64,000 nt of DNA, from NCBI GenBank assembly GCA_963931925.1, contig OZ007570.1, forward strand, positions 66,902,714 to 66,966,713. The letters are read 5' to 3'. A program made the position numbers and the translations under genes. Origin of the DNA: Onchidella celtica (lineage: Eukaryota > Mollusca > Gastropoda > Systellommatophora > Onchidiidae). Positions 1 to 35,064 of the stretch are shown here, one piece after another. The notes under the pieces were generated by a model, which was given only the letters and a program-made list of their open reading frames with translations, was not told where the DNA came from and did not search any database. How positions within the stretch are numbered: the first letter of the stretch is position 1; every line of letters begins with the position of its first letter.

Positions 1-198
1 CGGTCTCCTAACAGCAGTCACTCCAATATTAATGGGTCAATTAGCTATTGCCACTTTTAGGATTAAATGTCGTTTTCTCAAAATCTTCTTTTAGGGGGGT
101 CACTGACTTCAATTTATCAGAAATGTCTCATCTTTTATATACAGAACTCAAAATGTCATGTTTGCGACTTATTGTCGGTTTTCTCATGCACACTCACA
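1..198 (-). repeat. Half of an inverted-repeat transposon, second copy of the 19008-19544 family
   Basis: The sequence matches the reverse complement of 19008-19212 along nearly its whole length, and ends at 198 with the same terminus (CATGCACACTCACA). The other half would lie left of the window. The copy sits in an RPS4 intron. It is a non-autonomous DNA transposon by structure; the superfamily is not assigned. Confidence 0.7.
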
Positions 199-904
199 TA
201 TATTCACTTTCAAAAAAAAAAATCTGAAATCATGCACTGAATCTATGTCTATTAGATTCCAGATCCAAATAATTGTATAATAAACACATGCTGTTAGGCC
301 ATGCCAACTGAAATCTTGAAATAATAGAAAACTGGGGGAACATGTAAATTCCACATGAATGAAATAGCAATTTATTTTCAAACTACACGATGCCAACGTA
401 TTTGTTGTAAGCTAGATCTACAAAATTTTACTACATTATAAAGCTTTATAAAATCTCCGTGACTGCTCGTCTCTCCCAGCGAAAACCATCAAAACGTGTT
501 TTCCACATCAATTTTCACTTCACCTTAAGTTTGTGTTTCTATTGACGTAGACTGGCAGCATGGCGAAAGATTTGGTCTAATTCTGACACTGCTGTGTATC
601 AAAAGTGAAGCCCAATCTAGCCTAGCACCAATAAGCAATTCAAAGATTAAACGCGGAAATACACCTACCTAGTAGCATTTTCGCGCACGCCCTCTTGCAT
701 GTGGTCAAATCGTTGTTTCTGGCATTCGCAAATTTAACATCTCGAATTAGCGTCCGACAATAAAATAAAATCATTTTCTGAGTATCGCAGACCTGTCAGA
801 ACTGCTGACGGTCGGAAAATTGAGTCGCCATCAGATTGTCAGAATTTTGACGATCGTTGGAAAACTTACAGGTCTATTTAATTAAAATGAGATCCATTTC
901 TCAC
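199..904. other. RPS4 intron sequence, nothing recognised
   Basis: AT-rich intron between exon 5 and the next exon off the left edge. I find no further RPS4 exon and no clear transposon ends here. Confidence 0.6.
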
Positions 905-1076
905 CTGAATCAAACTTGACAAAGTCTTTGATCTTGCCAGAAGCAATGTCAACCATGACAGTGTCATTCACCTTCACCAAGGGGTCAGGATAGCGGATTG
1001 TACGTCCATCATGGGTTGTAAGGTAGGGCACATTCTTTTGGCCTGTTCCAGTCATACGTACACGACAGAGTTTGTA
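905..1076 (-). CDS. RPS4: RPS4 exon 5 (57 codons plus one base); last exon inside the window
   Basis: Encodes YKLCRVR to KFDS(G), including [12 protein letters not shown] at the start of the central domain. The acceptor is TTACAG/TACAAA and the donor TCAG/GTGAGA. The following exon is beyond the left edge. Confidence 0.93.
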
Positions 1077-4000
1077 CTGTAAATGGGATTCACAGGGGTT
1101 TTACCAAAAAAAAAATTACTTGTAGTAGTATCACAGACAGATCTGTAAAGATAACTGGCATACGTATTTTAAAAGTAAAACAATGGGCGGTGGCATAAAA
1201 AAACAACACAAAACAACCTTTGCAATGAATAATTTTCACCGACCTTTACCTTTGTTTGGTCAAAGCTCTAAGTGTCTAAGCAAATCATACTGACTCAGAT
1301 CCAACGATTTTAAGAAAGCCTTATTTGATCTTTAATCCTACAAATACTGCTTATGACAAAAACATAATAACAGCAGTCAGAAGGAGAAGTAGTGCAAAAA
1401 ATTCAATTTTCTTCTGCAGGCATGGATTAGCAGCTCGAAAGTGATCATGGAAAAAAAAAAAATTGTCATGTCCCACCATTATGTATGCAAACTACTGGTG
1501 AAAATGGTCTGCGACCGTCTGGTGGTAACAATGTTGGCCTATATATGACCACACAGCCTATATATAATGGCAGCATAGCTTCGATGAAGGCCACGGGATT
1601 ATAAAATTTTGAGCAAATCAGGAATTATAACCTCAAAATACACTTCCTCTTTGATACAGTTCCATGGGTTCTTTATAGAATATGTGTGTAATGCATTACT
1701 AAGCACCAAGTGGATATAAATTTAATTAAAAGCAAAAAAATGTTTAAATGAACTGAATGGGACAAAGATAGTAACATGCGGCACGATTACAAAATTTCTC
1801 TATTAATGATAAACGCGCACTGCGATTTTGAAATTGAACAATTTAGCAAATTTACCAGGAAATACATAATGTCCCCATGAACACTTTTATATTAAGCCAA
1901 TTCCTGAAAGTTGAATCTATGCACCCTTGTCATGGTTTAACTTCAATTCAATCCGTTCCCCTGCACATATGGGCGTGTACCGTTCCCATAACTGTGCAGT
2001 ATACACACTGATTCATATCTATCTTTCTCGATGGGCACGCAGAAATTGGTTAATACACTTAAAGACAAACATTCTCGCCAGATTGACTGTATGCTGCTAA
2101 ATTTACAGTAAAAGCCCAAACAAGGTCATCCTTGATGAGCAACTAATTTTCCCAGTGAACACAAAATGAAATTTTACTGTTCATTCTGGGGATATCTTGT
2201 GACTCCCTCAAGGAAATTTGCACCCAGGAGTAGCAGCTGCTGACCTCAACACAGAGAAGCTATTATAAATGTCGGGGGAAAAGAAAAAAGGGTGTAAAAC
2301 TTCCCCTGCCCATTGTGGCATAGTAAGCATATGCCGACAAAGGTCACCACAGACTTACCTTTGCCTCCTCGGGCTTGATTCTGTGAACAACAAATCTCCC
2401 TTTCACATCATACAGGATGCGGAAGTTCTCATTTGTCCTGTCAATGGTCACCACATCTGTTTAGGAGCAATTTTAAAGGTATAATTATAAGACTGCAATT
2501 TTTGCGACCCAGAATAAAACCAGAAAATAGCTATCCAAGTGTCTTCTTAACACAATTTCAATGATATTTCTGAAACACTGCTCAAATTTCTCCACTGCGA
2601 AAGGCAGCTAAATTTCTAATGGGTCTAGGAACCTTACACTGAGCGAAATTATCTATAGAATAATGATAGTAAATCATTCCGAACAATCAAAAGATTTGTC
2701 CAAACACAATGAGTCCAGTCCACACTGGATAATTCACTGCTTATAATACTATATTTCATTACCATATCCTGAGAAAGCCTAGGGTACTCATCAACTTTTA
2801 AGCGTTACAAGAAAAGCATCTACAAGCTGTGAACATAACCAAACAGTGCTCGTATGTGAGGCAGCCTGAGGAAACCTGTCAGGTTGCGAAAATCTTAGTA
2901 AATGAGTAATCAGCTTCCAAAGGTCTTTTGGGTGACCTGGCCTGAGGTCTAAATTTAGCCAAGGTCAGAACCTTATTCTACACCCATTCCTACATCTTGT
3001 GTGCAAGGTTTAGTGTGAAATAAAGCTTCTAAATATTTTTAATTGCATTTTAAATGTGATGGGTCAAATTTGTTGACATTATCTAATTTTAACATTATTA
3101 TGGTTAATAACCTTGTTCTTTTTAACTTTTGGACGGACACTCATACTTTGCCACCCTATCACACCATACCAATGGAAAGGAGAAAATGCACAGCTTTTCA
3201 TTCATAGCTAGTTTGTATGGCTAAATTGGCTCTGTAGAATTTTGTAAGAGTTGCGCATCTTTGTAAAGAAAGGAACGTCTGCTAGAAAAGGCCAACCATA
3301 CAACATGTTTTCCCACTGACTTTAATTGCCATTTTACATTTAAATCTTTTGGCTGACAAAGTAAATTATTCTTTGTGCAGGAAAATTTTTTGATATTTTG
3401 TAAGATCAGAAGAGTTTTATTTTAAGTAATATCTGCAACAATTGCAGTTGCAATCAACAAGATGGTGGACAAAGAGCGTTACATCAAGATCTAGCAAACC
3501 ATCTGTTTTGATTTTGAGTTTGACTTTAAGCAAAAAAAGTCTCAGCTTACTTGAAATGTTGATCTCTACTCAATATTTGAGTCATGTGATGGTTATCAAC
3601 TCAATTTATGATATTATTTTGCTTTCCTCTGGTGAAAAAAACACCTCAAAATTTATGGAAAGAAAAGTATTGACTTTAGACACCATTTTCTCATTTTGTA
3701 ACATCAGTGTGTTTTATACCTTTAAAATGTCATAACTTTGGTTCTAGTGAAGATAGCTTAAAAATTTAAAAAGCAAAAAGCTCTGCAAAACTTCTGCTAC
3801 ATGACAGTACAAATAAGTCCAATTGTGATTTTCGCACCATGGGGTTTTCTTAGGCTACCTCTCATATTTTCTATGTATTTTTTTTTACTCTCCGGTTCTT
3901 CAGAAACTGCAGGAATGTAATTTTCATTCATTGTGGCAGCTGTACAAAGTGTTACCTTAGTAATGGTGATAAAAATCACTGATTTCCTTATAAATGTGCC

Positions 4001-7000
4001 ATATATGACACAGAGTATTGCGGGTAAGCTGTTGGAACCATGTTGAAACTAGAGAGTATAGATGTATAGAGGGGTTTCACTATTGGTTGATTTGCACTGC
4101 GAGACATGGGAGGCCCCACGCAACCATTGTTAGCATGGAACGGAAAGTAGGTCGCTGCGGTAAACAATACCCGTTTGTGCATTTCCATGGGGCATAAGAA
4201 CTTAAAAACGGCTCTAAAATACTTCCTGTCAACCCAAAAATATGAACAAACCACAGTAAACAGATATGCACACTATCTTTGGTGAAGACGGTCCCTTTCA
4301 ATTCTTCAATTTCTTGTTTACCGCCGTGGCGTAGTTTCGCCACTGGACGGAAGTGACATCTCTCTATAAATACATACTCTCTGTTGAAATTAAATTCAAA
4401 GGCTGTTATTGGTGGACTCTGGTCTATATACAAGGCCAAAGAAAAGACTCAGTTGTGTTCACAGCTCAATTACAGCTTTCCATGCAAAATACTAGTACAG
4501 TACTCCCCGTCTAAGAAGCCGGTCAACATGAGACAGAAAAAGCAGGTTCTTTGGCGGACCAGGCACTTGGGCGGATGCTCTTTTCTTACAGTGCTGTGTA
4601 ACGAATGAAATGATTCGGACTGAACAGTCAAGTTGTGAATCGCAGGTGCCGATTTTAGACAACACATGGCCCAGTGATACCCTGGCTGTGTAATAACCAC
4701 AATCAGCCCTAAGTACATGTGCCGTGGAAACCGAGCGCATGGTTAATTACGTATAAAATTCTGCCCCTCAAGTCAGACAACAACAGATGTTAGGTGATGA
4801 CTATGCTAATCTAATCTAGGAGTGGCCTGCTTGTACACGAAAGATTAACTGGGCTCAATCTTTTGTACGGTTCGCTCCCCCCCCTACCTTCCCTCCATCA
4901 GTTCTCTTTCACTGTACTGTGTGGCTTTGTTTCATCTCCTCTACTTGAAAGAGAATTTTGCGTTTAATATAATACATTTCATGGCTCACTGGGTCGCACT
5001 GACTCTCGCCAATATGCGATGACCATACTACTACCGCTGTCCACGTGCTTTGGTTTCTATTTGATCACTATAAAAACATTTGCTGCTTTGTCCCTTAACC
5101 AAAGATCTGACTTATGATATCAAACTGACAGCTGTAATTTTTGTGAGAACGAAGCATGATAACTTGCCAGGCCCCCCAAGCCCCAAATAAATGGTTTCAT
5201 CCAGTTTGGCACATACTAATGAACCAACATGGGCATTTGGGACATGTCATTTCATAGCTTGTTTCTGGTTATTTCTTAGATACAGACAACTCAAGATGAT
5301 GGACAGCTTGGCAGAAAATGAAATAATATTGCAAATTTGTTAGCAACAGTTTGCAGGTTGATGCTACACCTTTGATAGTGTGGGGGGGAGCCTTCGAAAG
5401 CTTAGATTTTGTGATTCTGACCAGTAGTTCACTGGTTAACATGTACTTGTCACAATGCCTATTATTTAGAAGAGATACAGTGAGCAATAAGATGGTAGTC
5501 ATGTCTCAAAGAGAACAGTGACCTGACACGTGAAAATGTGGCTTCTGCGCTGCGCGGTCAGTTTGACCTTGCTGTGTTTGCACGCTTGGGAAGTCGATGC
5601 CGTATTTTGACGTCTTATGCAGCGCTGGGGTTAACAGAAATTTCCTCCTTACAAAGGACTGAAATCCACCAAAAGGTGGAAATTTTCACCAAACTTAACT
5701 CTTTCCATACTGCAATTCAGCCCAAATTAGTCCAAATGCGTCAGTCGGGGGGACCGATACATCGGCAAAAAGTACTCTCCTTGTTACCCCTGGGCATTTC
5801 AACGATACTGTGTCCATCTAGCTTCCCAGTGTTTTTGTTGTTTGTGGTACAACCGATGCCACTATTACTGCACTTCAGCAGAAATTAGTCCAAATGCGTC
5901 AGTCGGAGGAACCGATGTATCGGTGAAAAGTACGGAAAGAGTTAAAAACAATGCAAAAAAAAAAAAAAATACTGTCCCACCATTTTGTATGCAGACTAAT
6001 CATACAGAGACATAGTATGCGACCGTCTGGAGGGTTTCGTATTGGCCTGGTTTTGACCACAAAGAGCATATACACAACAATGTGGCTTCGATGTAGGCCT
6101 TATTCCATAACCAGAATAATGAATGGTTTTCTTACAAGTAAGAGCTCTCATGATCTCAACATAAAAATAAAATTTAATAGTAATCTCCTTCATAGAATCA
6201 TACCCATAAATCCAGTTGGATAGGTGTTGTCAGTGCGAATCTTGCCATCAACTTTAATGAGCCTTTGCTTGACAATCTTCTTAACCTCTGGATATGACAG
6301 TGCATAACGAAGACGGTTTCGCAGGAAAAGTGTCATTGGAAAGCTTTCACGGGCCTTGTGGGGTCCTGGGCTGGATTTAGGTGCCTGAGAAGATAAAGTG
6401 TTTCACACAAAAACTGCAGTGTTTTCTATTCCACACCAAAGATAATATAAACTATAAAACAAATTGGTACATGATATGTATCACAAGCACACTTGAACAT
6501 TGAAGACTCTAAATTGCATTCAAATAAAACGGGCGTGCTGCTAATGGATTTTAAAAGATTTAACTTCAATTTCAAAATACATGTTTGTTAGATGATGTAA
6601 TGTTCACAGCTGATGGAAACAATTTATTAACTTCTGAGAGAAAAAAAAGCCTTAGGTCCTTGATGTCCCACTTACAATGTCTTCTTCCTGTTGCTTGCCT
6701 GGCAATAATAACACAATATGCAAATCCACTTTTTTGCTCTTTCAAATGAGCAAAAGTGGATCTGCTGCTCTCCACCATTGGAATCTTAACTCATTTTCTG
6801 CCAGCCACTTTGCTGAAAATTTTTTTTGGAGCACCAGTTCTGATTTCAAAATTTTCACCCATTTCCAGAGGTGCCACCATACAAAAAACAAAAATCCGAA
6901 TCAGGCCAAGAAAAAAAAAAGAGAATCCGGGACAAAAATCTTAATAGATGCAAACGATGATGAAAAATAAATTATTCCCATACTAAATCTATATTGTACT

Positions 7001-8178
7001 GGTTGTCCTTTTGATCACATAGGAATAAGCTGAAAATTCTTTTTAAAAATTTGAACATTATTTACAGTTTATCTGAACCTTATCTTATTATTGGCTGTTT
7101 CTCTTGACCTTGCCCAAAAACTGAAAAATAACCCTGTCCAGAAGAATATAGTAGTAAAATCAGAGTTGTGTTTTTGCCACAATTACATCAGTTAGGAGCG
7201 TCGAACCAGCCTGACATTATATTGGAATCTGAGTGTGAGAATGCACAAATGTGCATAATTTTTGCCCATTTTGTGCTGTTGTAGTTGTGTCCCATTTTCA
7301 TGTTTTAATTTGGCAATTTATGCCAACACAACATCAACCTTCTTTACATTACACTTCAGAAATCTAGGTCTGCATAAGTTTAGAATTGATTCCCTCTCAT
7401 CCACAACAATCATCACTGAAGAAATCACTTAGACCTAAGAAGACAAAATTAGATATCATTCCTCCTTCCTTCATACAATCACAATGCTTGTAGCAAAGTG
7501 AAGTTAATGGTAAACGGGACAAAAGAAATATTAATAAAGTAGTGGTAACTTCCAGATTATACATGAAATGGCCCCAGTCCCATACGAATAAATGGGAAAA
7601 TTTTTCAAATACATAGCCTACTTTTGGCCAAAGAAAACACAGGCCCTTTTTACGTACTGACTACTAGAACCCCCGAAACATACTAGATCTAAATATGTAC
7701 TTTGCGTACTGGTAGGCAGCTATGGATCTGTATAAAAAGTTTTGAGTGAAAAAATCAACATCTCTATAGCATGAACTGAGATTCTATTCAGAAGTAGAGT
7801 GAACCAGAACCCAGACTGTCTGAACAAAACTTTTCTCAAAGCAAAGTTACTGATCTTCAGGAACTGATTTTTTTTTTTAAACCTGCCATACATGAAAATC
7901 AGAACTGAATGAAAATAAAGAAAAAAAACAAAATTAGGCCAACACAAAAACAGTAGGCGCCTATCTTCAAAGCAGCATTCACTAGATTTTTGGTCTCTTC
8001 CACACATTACATTGCTTTTCTTTTGTCAATAATTTCAGATCTTCTACACATGCTACTTAGGCTATATCAAAACAGCTTGAAGTTCTTGCATACTTACAAA
8101 GACACCTCCAGTCTTGTCCAGCATCCATGATTTAGGTGCTGTTAATCGCTTCAAGGACTTTCTACGTCCACGGTAACC
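905..8178 (-). CDS. RPS4: Ribosomal protein S4 (eS4), 5' part of gene, four exons
   Basis: Component of the small cytosolic ribosomal subunit that binds 18S rRNA. Four minus-strand exons (6 8178-8098, 6384-6204, 2456-2359 and 1076-905 in order, ignoring the leading marker) have GT-AG borders and join in frame, giving about residues 2-178 of a family usually near 263. Family landmarks seen: [79 protein letters not shown] and [12 protein letters not shown]. The last exon ends in KFDS plus the first base of G, where the family continues GNLCMITGGRN; that exon is not in the window, so the gene runs off the left edge. The first coding exon (Met) is not certain, see 10422-10446. The N-terminus reads [11 protein letters not shown] where animals usually have ARGPKKHLKR. 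Introns are long for a ribosomal-protein gene (1.3, 3.7, 1.7 and about 2.2 kb) and carry repeats. A diverged paralogue is possible. Confidence 0.93.
1465..1605. repeat. Interspersed repeat shared by two RPS4 introns (copy A)
   Basis: Begins after a run of A with GTCCCACCATT, then GCGACCGTCTGG, TTGGCCT and GCTTCGATG at the same spacing as copy B (5971-6115). The two copies lie in different introns in the same orientation, with roughly 70% similarity by eye. Family unknown. Confidence 0.55.
2359..2456 (-). CDS. RPS4: RPS4 exon 4 (32 codons)
   Basis: Encodes (D)[20 protein letters not shown] and [11 protein letters not shown]. The acceptor is AACAG/ATGTGG and the donor AAG/GTAAGT. It joins exon 3 in phase 1 to restore the family's GFMDVV. 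Confidence 0.93.
2457..4974. other. RPS4 intron, mostly unassigned
   Basis: AT-rich sequence without recognised exons. The stretch 4060-4740 is richer in GC and has overlapping open frames on both strands, none resembling a known family. I could not define repeat ends for it. Confidence 0.4.
4975..5634. repeat. Interspersed repeat, TTAA-ended family, copy 1
   Basis: Shares long colinear stretches with 15149-15943 in the same orientation, for example ACCGCTGTCCACGTG, AAAACATTTGCTGCT, GATCTGACTTATGATA and GTTCACTGGTTAACATGT. Both copies end in GGGTTAA. A TTAA border suggests a piggyBac-type non-autonomous element. The left end of this copy is diverged or cut short. Confidence 0.65.
5695..5945. 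mobile_element. Short TTAA-flanked inverted-repeat element
   Basis: Ends are TTAACTCTTTCCATACT and its near-complement AGTACGGAAAGAGTTAA, with TTAA at both borders. Inside, GTCCAAATGCGTCAGTCGG occurs twice (about 5734 and 5889), each followed by ACCGAT. Length 251 bp with no coding capacity, so a piggyBac-like MITE by structure. Confidence 0.7.
5971..6115. repeat. Interspersed repeat shared by two RPS4 introns (copy B)
   Basis: Follows a run of 13 or so A and starts TGTCCCACCATT; it shares GCGACCGTCTGG and GCTTCGATG with copy A at 1465-1605. It ends about 90 bp from the donor of RPS4 exon 3. Confidence 0.55.
6204..6384 (-). CDS. RPS4: RPS4 exon 3 (60 codons plus one base)
   Basis: Encodes [14 protein letters not shown] to YPTGFM and the first base of Asp. 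It contains the S4-type RNA-binding stretch ([23 protein letters not shown]). The acceptor is TCTCAG/GCACC and the donor ATGG/GTATGA. Confidence 0.93.
6385..8097. other. RPS4 intron, nothing recognised
   Basis: AT-rich intron between exons 2 and 3. I checked it for a C/D snoRNA, common in ribosomal-protein introns. A GTGATGA/CTGA pair on the minus strand near 7340-7420 lacks a closing stem, so no RNA gene is called. Confidence 0.5.
8098..8178 (-). CDS. RPS4: RPS4 exon 2 (27 codons, phase 0 at both ends)
   Basis: Encodes [11 protein letters not shown] to GGVF. The acceptor is CTGTAG/GGTTAC and the donor TTT/GTAAGT. This is the most diverged part of the protein; only [12 protein letters not shown] and GGVF match the family well. 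Confidence 0.9.
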
Positions 8179-8340
8179 CTACAGGAATAGAAGTAGCCTA
8201 CATTATACATAAATTTTTATGTGAATATAACAGCATAAAAAGTAAGAAAACAAAGAATTCCCTTTGGGTTGAAAGTCTGTGCCTGTCTTTTGTGTGCTAG
8301 CCTAGATCTATTGTGAAATGTCACCATAACTGTGGAGAGT

Positions 8341-9638
8341 TTAAGGCAGGTTTCACAAAAATGGCCCTCCGAGATAACTTAGGACCACTCTCTCATTTAT
8401 TATTATATATTAACTCCTCAAATGGTCTTTGCATGCTGTGTTTGATATCACAATATTTGTTATGAAATCAAGAAATAAAAAACTTAAAATGAAGACTTTG
8501 ACTTTCATTTTGTGTTTGTTATGTGTTGTTTTTGATCCCGCACGTGATCAATTCTGACCGGCCCTATTTCCCTCTTTTTGAGAGGCATGTGAAAATTCGC
8601 CACTACAAGTGACACATGAAGCCTACAAGTTCAGTTTCTGGTCACAAGTAACTAGTAAGACCTAAATGTCAGTATTAAAATGAAAAACACGCATTTTCGA
8701 TAGAAGCGACCCGCGTGGGCCGAAAACAAAGAACGCTTTCTTACGCAACGGCGTCTGTCTAAACGTCGGATCACGCAAATTGACTAATGGAGACGAGACT
8801 ATGCGAAAAAAATCGATATTTTTTTACACAGAACGAAGCGCCGATGATATTTTTCTCATTCGGACGTCATTGCAGCGGTAAAAAGACTATTTGTTTTTAA
8901 AAAGTCCAAAAAATATCTCGGGTTCACGGGATCGGGCTGCCGCCTGTTACGGCGAGAGACTGCGAAACTTCATTGTCTCACGCGCCGTCATTGTGACCGG
9001 GCGCACATCGGAGTAGCTGTAAACATTCTTGAGGACCAAGGTTTGGATTTCAAACTGAAAATAAGTTTTTTATTTCTATGGCAGAATTATATTTCTGTAG
9101 GAACAATTGTGTATTGGTCAGACACGCGCGGGAATGCAACGCTGCGCCTAGATCTAGCGAACGCGTTGTCGAATAAATTGTCTCCCTTGATAATCCAGGG
9201 GAAGTAACTGCCTCAGAATAGTAAGTTTGAGAATTCCGTCTTCTCTTTTCAAGATAAGCAGAATGTGTTTCTCTATTTTGTCTTTAACTGTTCTTCTAAG
9301 TGTCTTCATGTCATTGTTGCATTAATTCAGTAATCTGTAGTGACAATAGATTTCTGACAATCAATATATAATATGCAAAATCAGAATGCCACAGGAACAA
9401 CATAAAAAATGTTTTTAGAGTTACATCCCTTGATTAAAATGATGTAATTTTTAAACAACAATTTCTCTAAAATAAGACCTTCACTATCTTTCTAATAAAA
9501 AAAAATATTATCCCCAGGTCTTAAGCTTTGATTTGATATATTCTAGATCTATAATATGTGCAGGGGTTATGCCACTGATTTTTGAGATATAAAGGGAAAT
9601 GTAGGGAGGCCGACTCCATTTTGTGAAACCTGCCTTAA
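8341..9638. mobile_element. 1.3-kb TTAA-flanked inverted-repeat transposon in RPS4 intron 1
   Basis: The left end TTAAGGCAGGTTTCACAAAA and the right end GTGAAACCTGCCTTAA are inverted copies, and the similarity extends inward (TGGCC near 8363 and GGCCGACTCCA near 9608). TTAA lies at both borders, as in piggyBac insertions. The interior has no long open frame, so it is non-autonomous. It differs in sequence from the other TTAA elements in the window. Confidence 0.75.
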
Positions 9639-10421
9639 GCATGCTTTAGTTTAACATTAAGGAACTACAGTACTGGCTACTCTTCAAAGTGTCAACAGCA
9701 TAGAATCTAGAGTCTGGTAGCCTACCTAACTGCAACACTGGGGAAGGTCACAACTGGAGGGAAGGTGACAACATCTAGGCCTATAGAAGTATTGCGAGTG
9801 AAAGAGGCTTAGGGCCTAGGCCTGGGAGGCTAATGAAATGTGCCAAATCCATTCAGTGTTTTTCACTTTGGCTAAGTAGGCCTTAGCTCCTCATGAATTT
9901 TATACTCTCAAATTGCATAGGCCTACACTTTTGCCAAACTCGTGATCTAGACGTCTGTCACGCTGGGCCTCATCTGCGGAGCACAGGCGTAGCCGTAGGC
10001 CTACCAGGGAATAATGAACATTGATCTACCCGATGTCACATTTTGTGTCAATAGTAAACTTGACCACAATCAACATTTAAAGTCGGAAGAGTACCACATG
10101 AATTACACAAGTTTAGTCTGGCATCTTGCATCTTGTGTGTGTTAATTGCTGAGCAGCGCATCTACATAATTCACCCTGACATGAAACGAAGATCTCAAAC
10201 TTGGGTCTTGAAAATAACATGTCTTGGACAACTTCGTACAGTTGCGATCTTTTTATCTTAACCTAAAACAACAGAAAAATGATATGATAACAATGTGAAT
10301 GTTAGGTACTGTATGTTTCCTTACCATATCTTACATGTGCTGGGAATAAAAGTGACAATTATTTCTGAGATTGACGAGATTTTGCAAGCTACACACACAA
10401 CCTAAACAGAGTAATACCAAC
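9639..10421. other. RPS4 intron 1, distal part, rich in TAGGCCTA-type words
   Basis: No exon is seen apart from the alternative ATG/GTAAGG at 10324-10326. Six TAGGCCT-like words lie within about 290 bp (9718-10003). Confidence 0.4.
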
Positions 10422-10446
10422 CATATTGAAGTCAAACCGGAAAAGG
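10422..10446 (-). CDS. RPS4: Candidate RPS4 first exon: 5'-TOP leader plus the start ATG
   Basis: On the minus strand a pyrimidine tract CCTTTTCC is followed 22 nt downstream by ATG and a GTTGGT donor. Ribosomal-protein mRNAs typically begin at a C within such a tract (5'-TOP) and have short leaders, and splicing ATG to exon 2 (phase 0) would give M-G-Y-R-G. GTTGGT looks weak as a donor, but MTF1 exon 3 in this window clearly uses it. A rival is an ATG directly followed by GTAAGG at 10324-10326, with a better donor but no TOP tract. A 5' RNA end or spliced read is needed to decide. Confidence 0.35.
10437..10446 (-). promoter_or_regulatory. Candidate 5'-TOP tract / RPS4 transcription start
   Basis: CCTTTTCCGG on the minus strand. 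A C followed by an unbroken pyrimidine run is the TOR-regulated start signal of ribosomal-protein mRNAs. The placement fits the head-to-head RPS4-MTF1 layout; this is inference only. Confidence 0.35.
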
Positions 10447-10789
10447 AAATTGTAATAGTGATTGTTTCTGAAAACCTACAAAACGAAATAATTGAGAACA
10501 ATCTTTCAAGTAAGTACAATAAATTCTAACATCTACGTTTCTTCACTTTTCTGGTGTACTTGACGTGTTAATTTATATTTAATTATTTTTTCTTGAGTAC
10601 TATAAATTATATTTTTGTAGATTTTATCTTTTTTCAGAAAATATATTGTTTTCCCAGATGCATGACAGTTTTTACAACTGGAGCTTCTCGGAAGTTTTTC
10701 GTCAAGCCTTCCCAAACGCCAAAGCAATTGGCTAGTCTTTGACCAACCAAGTTACATGTTACATCCTTGTGTGGGGGCAAACCGGGGTT

Positions 10790-11585
10790 ACCAGATTGGC
10801 TTTTTCCAGATCAAATTCTAGAAATTTGGCTTTTTTTTTCGACGTGATTGGCGTCAGAATATTCATGTAGCTCTCTGGCTTTTTTTTTTTTTTTCAGACA
10901 TGCTTATATTTGCTGCACGAAAACTGCATATCATGGATTTTCTAAAACATCTCCTGTCGAGGAAAGATGTTTTGCTACATGCACATTGTATGTGCCAGGA
11001 TTTCTGCCGTTAATTGTTAAGAAGGTGCCAGCTGACAAAGTCTGTGTCCAGATGGCCCGGGGAACTATTTTTTTTTACATTTTTTAAACTGCTACCTTTT
11101 TATGAAAGACTGTCATCGACGTTAGAACTCCCTACACATACCGTGAGTCTGGAATGATATATCCCCACGTCACCACGAAGCATTTAAAGATCTGGCCATC
11201 TTCGTCTTCGCTTGCCCAATAACCCCAGTCAGCAATGCTGTAGTTGGGAGGATATTTTCTCATGTATCCTCCGTTAAAACTAATACTAGAAAACAGAGTG
11301 CAGCTGAATCGCCTTGATGCTATTGTGAGAATTGGGGCAGAACTATTGCTTTCAAAAAAATGTTGCAAAGGCTTATACTGCATCACCAGAAATGCTTTGA
11401 AAATAAAAAAAATATTCACAATTGGCAAAATTTTTAAGCCAAATGTTCTACTCACTCTAGCGGGCAGTGTGATATTCTGGACCTTTCGGGAGATGTTAGA
11501 ATGAAAACTGTACTGAAATTTGTTTGGCTTTTTTTCTGGCTTTTTTATAGCATTGTTTGGCTTAAACTTAGAATTTCAATCTGGC
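10790..11585. mobile_element. Probable inverted-repeat element between RPS4 and MTF1
   Basis: CCAGATTGGC at the left and CAATCTGG at the right are inverted. AAATTCTA and its complement lie just inside both ends, and (T)GGCTTTTTT words recur near both ends. Length about 800 bp; the open frames inside match nothing known. It fills most of the shared 5' region, so it may have changed the MTF1 promoter. Confidence 0.4.
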
Positions 11586-11712
11586 AAATTCAGAGAAGAG
11601 ACACTTACCTAGTGAATGTGTTTTCATTTTTCAACTGGAACTGTGTGATGTTGTCGAGGGGGTTGTAGGAGAATTCCTGCCACTTATCGTGGCAAGAAAG
11701 TAATTCTTAAAG

Positions 11713-35064
<23,352 letters not shown>

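Noticed and set aside
4080-4439. 119-codon open frame on the minus strand
   Set aside because: Overlaps other frames of similar length, has no family resemblance and lies inside an RPS4 intron.
7340-7420. C/D snoRNA in an RPS4 intron (GTGATGA and CTGA on the minus strand, about 50 nt apart)
   Set aside because: No terminal stem next to the boxes and no rRNA complementarity that I recognise above the D box.
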